From contig MNDM01000047.1 of the NCBI GenBank assembly GCA_001914955.1, positions 1 to 57,326 on the forward strand: a stretch of 57,326 nucleotides of DNA, read 5' to 3'. The translations under genes were made by a program, and so were the position numbers. Origin of the DNA: Nitrospirae bacterium 13_2_20CM_2_62_8. Lineage in GTDB: Bacteria; Nitrospirota; Nitrospiria; Nitrospirales; Nitrospiraceae. The notes beneath the pieces are model-generated. The model made no database searches. It was not told where the DNA came from and saw nothing but the letters and a program-made list of their open reading frames with translations. Shown here one piece after another: positions 42,481 through 48,700 of this stretch (position 1 is its first letter; the number at the start of each line of letters is the position of its first letter).

Positions 42481-42532
42481 GGCCGCCTCCACAGATGAGA
42501 ACGAATGAAATACTGATCATGAGCGGTCGTTC

Positions 42533-43234
42533 TTACCTCCTGCTGGGCAGGACGGGGGACTTGAGGAAGTCGCGATACAACACCCCTCGCTCGTGCTCAG
42601 CAGGATTAGTGATCCAGAAACGATTAGGCTCGAAAAAGAGCAGGAAGGTGCCGGGCTCGGGCGGAATGGCGGGATAGCGGAGATCCCACAGCTCCTGTTT
42701 CCGGGTCGGAAACTGCGCGTGAAAATGTTCGAGGGTGAGGTGAAAGTACGGATCCCGGACGGCAATCCAGCCGCCGGTTGTGTCACGCTCGTAGGCCGGA
42801 TTCATACCTGGAGCCAGTACCTGAAAGTGCACCCGCTCATCAGGCCCGACTTTCTGCAGCGCCTCGGCAAGAAAGGGGGCCAGCGCCTCAAGCTCATCCT
42901 GCCGGAAGACTGTTTTCGGGGGCACCTCTTCTGCGAACCAACGGAGTGGCAACCTCTGTTTCGCCCGGAAGGAGAAGGAACTGAGAATCTGGCCCAACTC
43001 TTGGGCACTCAGTTGAACCGGATGGCTGTACCCGGCCGGCTTGACCTCCCGCTGGATCGTGACCACCACCCGCTGATCCTCATGCACGGTCCGGACGGTG
43101 TAAGGCATCCGCGCGCAGCCGAATAGCGACAACAGTCCTCCGATTAGACCCACCCAGAAGGCTGCGGTGACCCACCGTTCAATCTGGTTGAGTGTCGTGG
43201 CATCGCCTTCCTCCAGCACTTCTTGTCCAGGCAT
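42533..43234 (-). CDS. membrane-anchored hypothetical protein in the mod cluster
   Basis: This 233-residue protein begins with a short cytoplasmic part, one membrane segment (VTAAFWVGLIGGLLSLFGC, residues 30-48) and then a periplasmic domain of about 180 residues. The domain contains RVVVTIQREVKPAGYS, FRQDELEALAPFLAEALQKV, PYFHLTLEHF and the late LLFFEPNRFWITNP. A cysteine at the end of the membrane segment resembles a lipobox but lies far from the N terminus. AAGGAGGGG precedes ATG 43234. I know no named family; the gene order places it between a binding protein and a porin. Confidence 0.68.
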   Translation of the reverse strand: MPGQEVLEEGDATTLNQIERWVTAAFWVGLIGGLLSLFGCARMPYTVRTVHEDQRVVVTIQREVKPAGYSHPVQLSAQELGQILSSFSFRAKQRLPLRWFAEEVPPKTVFRQDELEALAPFLAEALQKVGPDERVHFQVLAPGMNPAYERDTTGGWIAVRDPYFHLTLEHFHAQFPTRKQELWDLRYPAIPPEPGTFLLFFEPNRFWITNPAEHERGVLYRDFLKSPVLPSRR

Positions 43235-43290
43235 GTCGCCCCTCCTTTCATCCGGCACCGCCAGAAGTCTCCTGTAATTTATCTATGTAA

Positions 43291-43298
43291 AGTATACT
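43291..43298. promoter_or_regulatory. AGTATACT palindrome upstream of the hypothetical/porin genes
   Basis: The 8-bp palindrome AGTATACT lies in the 93-bp gap before the membrane-anchored protein. The same word occurs twice more as an inverted pair at 46829-46851. It could be half of an operator or simply a minus-10 box (TATACT). A second matching half is not seen here. Confidence 0.35.
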
Positions 43299-43327
43299 GA
43301 CACTTCGAGACAAAAAATTTCCCCCCC

Positions 43328-44194
43328 CTACGGCCCACCTGGAGACAAGTACCCCAGAGACTTCACTACCTTCTTGGCCTCCGGGGATTGAATAAATGAA
43401 AGAAACTCCTCGCACAGCGCACGGTTGGGACAGAATCGTTCCATGGCCATCGAATGTATGGTTGGTTTAAAGGTTGGCTTACCCGCTGTAGCCACGACTC
43501 GGATCCGTTCCTGCTCCTTCACCGCATCCGGGCCGAAAATGATCCCCACATCGGCCTGTCCATACAGAAGGTGATCGAGCACGCCGCGGGCATCCGAGGC
43601 CACATCCAGCCGCCCTTTGACGTCATTGACAATCCCTAAGGCCTCGAAGACTTCTTGTGTTTGCCTCCCCAACTCGGTTAAGACCGGATCCGCGATCGCA
43701 ATTCTGTACTTGGCCCCCTTGCCCAGTTCCTCGAAAGATGCCGGCGCCTCAACGAGCGTCACTGGAACGACCAGGGCCAAGGGAACAGCCGCATAAGGCC
43801 TGCGCGTGCCAGGAAGCACATAATATTTTTGCTCCAGTCGCGTGAGGAGCTCATCACCACCTGGGGCGATCAGATGGATCGGACCAGTGCCGATGAAATA
43901 CGTCTTCTGACCTACCTTGTTCTCCATCCCGGCAATAGTCCACCGGAGCTCCAACCCTGTATCGTAGTAGATCCGCACCTTGACGTCCGGATGTGTCGCT
44001 TCGAAGGCGTGCGCAAGTGTTTCGACCGGTGCCTTCATACTGGGCGACGCGGCGATCACCAACGGCTCCGCGTTCGCAGGTGGTGTCACCAGTAAGGAGT
44101 AAGGAGTGAGGAGTGAGGAGAGGAGGACCGCGAGCAGAATCCTTCGAGGGACCACCAACGTCCCCGCACCGGCACACTTCCCTTGCGGTTTCAT
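43328..44194 (-). CDS. second ModA-like substrate-binding protein
   Basis: The 288-residue protein has a signal peptide (RILLAVLLSSLLTPYSLLVT..., cut near ANA) and a type II periplasmic-binding fold. Motifs are LVIAASPSMKAPVETLAHAF, VRIYYDTGLELRWTIAG, PVLTELGRQTQEVFEALG and a C-terminal YLSPGG. It is related to ModA but lacks the GSSG loop. Its ligand may be molybdate, tungstate or another oxyanion. It has no permease of its own nearby and would have to share ModBC. The signal peptide is encoded by a low-complexity CTC-CACT-type repeat. Confidence 0.78.
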   Translation of the reverse strand: MKPQGKCAGAGTLVVPRRILLAVLLSSLLTPYSLLVTPPANAEPLVIAASPSMKAPVETLAHAFEATHPDVKVRIYYDTGLELRWTIAGMENKVGQKTYFIGTGPIHLIAPGGDELLTRLEQKYYVLPGTRRPYAAVPLALVVPVTLVEAPASFEELGKGAKYRIAIADPVLTELGRQTQEVFEALGIVNDVKGRLDVASDARGVLDHLLYGQADVGIIFGPDAVKEQERIRVVATAGKPTFKPTIHSMAMERFCPNRALCEEFLSFIQSPEAKKVVKSLGYLSPGGP

Positions 44195-44242
44195 CAGTCG
44201 CCTCTCCTAACTCTTCTCACTCCTGACTCCTTACTCATCACG
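44088..44242. repeat. inverted low-complexity CTCACTCC repeats around the second modA-like start
   Basis: A run of AGTAAGGAGT/GAGTGAGGAG units (about 44091-44125) faces its reverse-oriented relative CTCACTCC-type run (about 44214-44240). The two lie on either side of the start codon at 44194. The first copy codes for the signal peptide LLSSLLTPYSLLV; the second overlaps the last codons of the regulator. They could pair in the mRNA and hide the ribosome-binding region. Confidence 0.45.
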
Positions 44243-45424
44243 GAAGGGCTGCACTTTCCCGGTGTCCCGCGTGTCGTAGCCCCCGAGGGCTTCGATCTCT
44301 CTTCGGAACGGATGACTCACGATGGTGTCCAGCAATATCGAGAGGCCGGGGTGAGTCGTCAAATACCGACTTGGCATCACCAAATCGTACCGCTCCTCCT
44401 GCAATGGAATGAAGTCCAGGCCCATCAACCTGGCGGCAGCCTCAACGCCCACGCCCACATCGGCCCAGCCGTCCGCGATCAGGCGAGCCACTTCCAAGTG
44501 GGAGCGGGCGATCCGACCATAGCCTCTGACCTGATCGGCCTTCATCCCGGATGCCGCCAGCTTCTGATCGAGCAACAGTCGGGCTCCGGCCCCTGCCTCC
44601 CGGTTCACCACGGCGACCTCTTTCCTTGCCAGATCCGCCACCTCCCTGATCCGCTTGGGGTTGCCGTGCTGGACCAGGAGCCCCTGTTGCCACCTGGCGA
44701 ACGTCACGACCCTAAAGTCTCCACCCTTGAGATGCCGCCTCAGATACGGCAGATTCGATTCTCCTGATTTGGCATCCACGACGTGGAGCCCGGCGACGTG
44801 CACCTCCTCTCGCTTCAGGGCTTCCAAAGCGGCCGCACTTCCCATCGTCCACCCCACCACCGTCATTCCCCGCTGTCGACGGCGGAGGTGTTCCCCTGCC
44901 AGGAAGACCGCCGGATCACAGCCGGCAACTGCAATCTCACTCTCGATGGCTGGACGATCTCTGAGCAGTCGGACCCGGACCTTCCCGCGATCCCGCGAAG
45001 AGCGCTGCGCGGCGTCTATTGGCTCCATGATCAGCCCGTCCGCCGCGACGGCATAACAGAGAGTATCGCCCAGCTCAGCCACGGGCCGGACCACCAGTCG
45101 ATCACCGACCTTCGCGACCTTCACTCGCACCTGTGAGGAACCGGGTGCGCCAGTGGGAGGAGAGCCGATCAGATCTCCCTCTATCGCTTCTCCCGTCGCC
45201 ACGAGGCTGAAGAGGTCTTCCACCCGGCGGTCCAGCGCATCAGCCAGACGGAGCGCCACCGCCGTGGTGGGAAGATACTGGTTCGCCTCGATCGCGTAGA
45301 CCGCTTGTCGGGTGATTCCGGCCTTGGCGGCCAGCTCGGCTTGCGTGAGCCCATTGGCCAGGCGGAGGCTTCTCAGCCGATTCTGGATGTTGCTGGCCGG
45401 TTCTGCTTTGTTCTTCTCACCCAT
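44231..45424 (-). CDS. transcriptional regulator: XRE-type HTH plus PBP-like (molybdate/oxyanion-sensing) domain
   Basis: Residues 13-70 are a Cro/XRE helix-turn-helix (LRSLRLANGLTQAELAAKAG then ITRQAVYAIEANQYLPTTAV). Residues 190-390 form a periplasmic-binding-like domain without a signal peptide: VVGWTMGSAAALEALKREEV, LLVQHGNPKRI, VNREAGAGARLLLDQKL and GWADVGVGVEAAARLMGLDF. This design, common beside mod genes in bacteria and archaea, senses the transported ligand inside the cell. Probably it controls the genes downstream on the minus strand. An upstream segment at 45440-45470 holds TTGACA on the minus strand, a possible promoter. Confidence 0.85.
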   Translation of the reverse strand: MGEKNKAEPASNIQNRLRSLRLANGLTQAELAAKAGITRQAVYAIEANQYLPTTAVALRLADALDRRVEDLFSLVATGEAIEGDLIGSPPTGAPGSSQVRVKVAKVGDRLVVRPVAELGDTLCYAVAADGLIMEPIDAAQRSSRDRGKVRVRLLRDRPAIESEIAVAGCDPAVFLAGEHLRRRQRGMTVVGWTMGSAAALEALKREEVHVAGLHVVDAKSGESNLPYLRRHLKGGDFRVVTFARWQQGLLVQHGNPKRIREVADLARKEVAVVNREAGAGARLLLDQKLAASGMKADQVRGYGRIARSHLEVARLIADGWADVGVGVEAAARLMGLDFIPLQEERYDLVMPSRYLTTHPGLSILLDTIVSHPFRREIEALGGYDTRDTGKVQPFRDE

Positions 45425-45566
45425 GCCGTTGACACCCGTATCAGAATAGCGTACATATTGTCAAGTATAATATCCCTCTTCCATTGGAGAACAAGGCCTT
45501 TTGCGCAGAGCCTGGTTCAACCCTGGAATCCGCATCTCCCACAAATAACGACTCTGTAATCAGGGC

Positions 45567-45788
45567 ATGATTTCGGTACTGGGCGCGGCTGGGGTCCTGC
45601 TTACAGTCGCAGGTCAGAATGCTATAGATTCCATCTACCCGAATTTCTCTATTTTCTGGTATTGGAGCAAGACAGACAGGGTGATTATGCGGAAGCGGTT
45701 CAGGTGTAGGTGTGGAGCATGCCGAAGAGGAAGGGCGCTCTTGGCTGATGCTGGCATCAATTATTTTGAAAACCAACCTCCCACATGA
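45567..45788 (+). pseudogene. 3' remnant of a third outer-membrane barrel gene
   Basis: The first 40 codons give LGAAGVLLTVAGQNAIDS followed by a match to YPNFSIFWYWSKT and RVIMR, nearly identical to the C termini of the two intact barrels. The normal stop after VIMR is lost and the frame runs on into 35 unrelated Arg/Cys-rich residues. Upstream the homology ends abruptly, and stop codons break the expected frame. This is a fragment left by duplication or recombination. Confidence 0.75.
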
Positions 45789-45804
45789 TTTCTTAGACTG
45801 GACA

Positions 45805-46695
45805 TCATAGTCCAACCTCTTCCCTGGCAGCGAGCGTATCTGCAGTCGTCCCATCCCCTAATTGGCCATCCTCGTTGTCCCCCCAGCATTGGACATATTT
45901 CGGATTCAAGGCACAGGTGTGCTGTCCCCCAGCTGTGATCGTCTTTATCCCGCTGGTCAGCCCCACGACATCTGCCGGGGTTCTTCTGTTGATCGCTGTG
46001 CCATCCCCTACCTGCCCATCGTGGTTCTTTCCCCAACATTTGACGCCCCCGCCCGTGGTCAAGACACAGGTGTGCCGCCAGCCGGCTGTAATCGCCGCCA
46101 CCCCGCTCGTCAATCCCGCGACATCCACGGGGGTGTTTCGATCAATCCCTGTGCCATCCCCTAGCTGACCATCGTGGTTGTTCCCCCAACATTTGACGCC
46201 CCCGCCCGTGGTCAAGGCACAGGTGTGCCGTTCCCCGGCTGTGATCGCCCTTACCCCGCTGGTCAGCCCCATGACATCCGCGGGGGTAACCCTATCGTTC
46301 ACTGTTCCATCGCCTAACTGATTATCGTGGTTGTTCCCCCAACATTTGACGCCCCCACCCGTGGTCAAGGCGCAGGTGTGCCGTTCCCCGGCCGCGATCG
46401 CGTTCACCCTGCTCATCAGCCCCACTACATCCACCGCGGTGACCCTATCGACTTCTGTTCCATCGCCTAACTGACCATCGTGGTTGTTCCCCCAACAATT
46501 GACACCCCCGGCGGTGGTCAAGGCACAGGTGTGGTGCCACCCAGCCTCGATCTCCACAAGGCCCGTAAGGACGGTGGAAGGACCGCTCTTCCCGGCACAG
46601 GCGAATAGGAGGAGAGCGGAAAAAACCAAAAGGCCGAGTATCACCCACCGACCGCTGCGTGAGAATAAAAGTCGCGAGACATTCAGTCGAGTCAT
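45805..46695 (-). CDS. lipoprotein of near-identical RCC1-type repeats
   Basis: A lipoprotein signal (GRWVILGLLVFSALLLFAC, Cys as lipid anchor) is followed by about five repeats of 51 residues. The core pattern is HTCALTTGGGVKCWGNNHDG plus QLGDGT and ITAG. RCC1-like repeats build beta-propellers that bind proteins; here each repeat has two cysteines (HTC and KCWG), probably a disulfide. The repeats are almost identical in DNA, so copy number may vary by slippage. Seven blades are usual for a closed RCC1 propeller and five is short. ATG 46695 has GGAGGG upstream; ATG 46767 is an alternative. Divergent from barrel paralogue 2. Confidence 0.75.
   Translation of the reverse strand: MTRLNVSRLLFSRSGRWVILGLLVFSALLLFACAGKSGPSTVLTGLVEIEAGWHHTCALTTAGGVNCWGNNHDGQLGDGTEVDRVTAVDVVGLMSRVNAIAAGERHTCALTTGGGVKCWGNNHDNQLGDGTVNDRVTPADVMGLTSGVRAITAGERHTCALTTGGGVKCWGNNHDGQLGDGTGIDRNTPVDVAGLTSGVAAITAGWRHTCVLTTGGGVKCWGKNHDGQVGDGTAINRRTPADVVGLTSGIKTITAGGQHTCALNPKYVQCWGDNEDGQLGDGTTADTLAAREEVGL
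45850..46555 (-). repeat. tandem 153-bp repeats within the RCC1-like gene
   Basis: About four to five units of 153 bp, visible by the recurring TTCCCCCAACATTTGACGCC word on the plus strand (near 46029, 46182 and 46335). The copies differ by only a few bases each. This is a likely site of expansion, contraction or assembly collapse. Confidence 0.7.
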
Positions 46696-46827
46696 AACCG
46701 TCCCTCCATCTCTGGTCGACTCCACCTTCCCAGGGATCAGTTTTGCGAACCTACACTCAGTGTTCATAGCTGCTTCCTGCCATTCACCTTTCAGATCAAG
46801 TTCAGCATAGCGGCGAGGTCTGCAGCA

Positions 46828-46852
46828 GAGTATACTGGAGAAAAGTATACTC
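46828..46852. promoter_or_regulatory. 25-bp perfect dyad GAGTATACT-N7-AGTATACTC
   Basis: Between the RCC1-like lipoprotein and barrel paralogue 2, GAGTATACT (46828-46836) and its exact reverse complement (46844-46852) stand seven bases apart. Half-site size and spacing resemble ModE-type operators (TATA-rich 8-9 bp halves), although the sequence is not the ModE consensus. It could equally hold divergent minus-10 boxes, but no minus-35 boxes fit. Confidence 0.5.
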
Positions 46853-46881
46853 CGCACCGCTTTCTAGCCTGGAAGGACTGG

Positions 46882-47922
46882 ATGTATCGGCGCATCCTTA
46901 TTTGCGTCGTCTTTTCCTCCGTCGCTCTGTTCCAACTCGCCTACCTCAGCGTGCCCGAGTCAGTCGGCGCTGTTGACTGGGTACCCACGGAGGAAGAAAT
47001 CCGGAAGTACCGGCGGAGCTGGAACCCGTTTTCGCACGGGCCGGTCCTGCTGTCGGCGGTGGATATCCAGCCGAAGGGCCAGTTGCATGTTCGCCCGTTC
47101 ATCTTTTCCCAGATCGGGACCCGCAGTTACGGGAACACCCTCGGAGGCTTCCCGAGTGCGAAACCTGGGCCTGTCCATCTCTACAGTGTGCAGGACCCGT
47201 TCATTCAATCCGCTTACGGGCTGACGGACCACTTCGAGCTCGGCGCCGCCACATCGCTCCAGTCCTTTTGGGCCAGGCAGAACGGAAAGACGACCACAGA
47301 GACCGGAATGGGGGACACCTCGTTAGTTCTGAAGTACCGACCGATCGTGCAGGATCCGGAAACATGGCGTCCTTCCGTCACGTGGTTCAATCAGCTTGTA
47401 CTTCCCACCAGCAAATGGCTCGACACCGAGAAACCGCCAGGCGGGTTCGCGCCGATCGGCCGTTTGCCGTCCACCCGTTTCGGGGAGATCGGCATCACCC
47501 AAGGGCTTACGATGCGGAAAAACATCCAGCCTTTCCGGTTCAATGCCGGTGTCTTTTACACCTATGCCGCACCGGGGAGCCAGGGGAATAAGACCACCTA
47601 CACAGGCGATATCATCAATACGCGATTCGTCTTCGAGCACATCCTGGATGATAAGCGGGGCCTCGGCTATAACATCGAGCTCGTGACGCTCCATGGGCTC
47701 ACGTGGCGGGCTGACGGACATGATATCAACGCCGGGCAACGGTCGGGATTTGACACGATTGGGATCGAGCCGGCCATTCAATGGCGGTTCGGGGATTCGA
47801 ACTTCGTCGGAGCGGCCGGCTGTCTGTTTACGGTTGCCGGACGGAACTCGATCGATGCGTTTTATCCGAATTTTTCGGTCTTCTGGTACTGGAGCAAGAC
47901 CGGGAAGGTGATTATGCGTTAG
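46882..47922 (+). CDS. predicted outer-membrane beta-barrel protein, paralogue 2
   Basis: This 346-residue protein is the close paralogue of the barrel at 36.6 kb. It has a signal peptide (ILICVVFSSVALFQLAYLSV) and a conserved N-terminal region (WVPTEEEIRKYRRSWNPFSH). The barrel strands include GMGDTSLVLKYRPI and RFNAGVFYTYAAPG, and the C terminus is YPNFSVFWYWSKTGKVIMR. GGAAGGA precedes the ATG. The family is not one I can name. Of about 340 aligned positions, well over half agree with paralogue 1. The gene is preceded by the dyad at 46828-46852. Confidence 0.68.
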   Translation: MYRRILICVVFSSVALFQLAYLSVPESVGAVDWVPTEEEIRKYRRSWNPFSHGPVLLSAVDIQPKGQLHVRPFIFSQIGTRSYGNTLGGFPSAKPGPVHLYSVQDPFIQSAYGLTDHFELGAATSLQSFWARQNGKTTTETGMGDTSLVLKYRPIVQDPETWRPSVTWFNQLVLPTSKWLDTEKPPGGFAPIGRLPSTRFGEIGITQGLTMRKNIQPFRFNAGVFYTYAAPGSQGNKTTYTGDIINTRFVFEHILDDKRGLGYNIELVTLHGLTWRADGHDINAGQRSGFDTIGIEPAIQWRFGDSNFVGAAGCLFTVAGRNSIDAFYPNFSVFWYWSKTGKVIMR

Positions 47923-47955
47923 ATATCTAAGTCGAAGCCTTAGGGAGGGTCCCTT

Positions 47956-48261
47956 ATGAAGATGGTTATGGTTGTCTACCGCCATTCGGTTGATCAAGAC
48001 ATTCGGCGTGTTCTCAAAGGACTGGATGTTGTAAATTTTGCTGATGCCCCCAAGGTCTTCGGCATTGGTGACGCAGGACACGCATTTGGCTCCATCACGT
48101 GGCCTGGCCACCACGCCATCATCCTTTCGGCCATGGAGGAACTCCAAGCGGATCGGATTATCGAAGTACTGAAAGAATTTCGGGACCACATGGCCCAAAT
48201 GCGAGGGGGGACCAAGATTCCGATGAGAGTGTTTGTTCTTCCGTGCGAACGAATGATCTAG
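47956..48261 (+). CDS. PII-superfamily transporter-associated protein, copy 1
   Basis: A 101-residue cytosolic protein with the alternating beta-alpha pattern of PII/GlnB-like folds: MKMVMVVYRHSVDQDIRRVL, VFGIGDAGHAFGSITWPGHH, DRIIEVLKEFRDHM and the final strand IPMRVFVLPCERM. It resembles the PG0541-type proteins that are encoded beside RND pumps (recalled from memory). Such proteins probably form trimers and sense a ligand. GGGAGG stands before the ATG. It directly precedes a second copy. Confidence 0.7.
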   Translation: MKMVMVVYRHSVDQDIRRVLKGLDVVNFADAPKVFGIGDAGHAFGSITWPGHHAIILSAMEELQADRIIEVLKEFRDHMAQMRGGTKIPMRVFVLPCERMI

Positions 48262-48316
48262 CCAGATGTGCACCTCACTACTCCTCTTTTCAACCTCGAC
48301 GCAAGGAGAACTCCAA

Positions 48317-48622
48317 ATGAAGATGCTGCTCATCGTGTTTCGTGACTCCCTCGAAGACGAAATTGTCGTGCTACTGAAGGAATTCAATGTCAAGGCCTTC
48401 ACGGAGCTGCACAAGGTAGGCGGTACCGGCGAGACCGGTGACGCGTTTCATTCCTTTGCGTCGCCCGGAGCCAACTCGATGATCCTCACAGCATTGGCGG
48501 AGGATCAGGCGGAGCGCGTGGTGGAGGGATTGAAATCGTTTCGTGACCAACTGGCTAAGCAGCGAAAAGGGATGAAGATCCCCTTGCGGGTGTTCGTCCT
48601 GCCCTGCCTGCAGGTGGTGTAG
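48317..48622 (+). CDS. PII-superfamily transporter-associated protein, copy 2
   Basis: Also 101 residues and colinear with copy 1: MKMLLIVFRDSLEDEIVVLL, VGGTGETGDAFHSFASPG, ERVVEGLKSFRDQLA and IPLRVFVLPCLQVV. Roughly 40 percent of residues agree, so the pair is an old duplication that may form a mixed trimer. AAGGAGAA precedes ATG 48317; an upstream in-frame codon at 48266 is less likely. Stands 78 bp before the pump gene. Confidence 0.7.
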   Translation: MKMLLIVFRDSLEDEIVVLLKEFNVKAFTELHKVGGTGETGDAFHSFASPGANSMILTALAEDQAERVVEGLKSFRDQLAKQRKGMKIPLRVFVLPCLQVV

Positions 48623-48700
48623 TGCAGCACACGCGTCTTTCGCGTCCCGCGTCTATCGCGACAGATGTTAGCGACGCAATGGACGCATTGGTGGTGACTA

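Noticed and set aside
45441-45854. 137-codon minus-strand frame near the barrel remnant
   Set aside because: It is the antisense of the barrel fragment and runs into the RCC1-like gene's 3' end.
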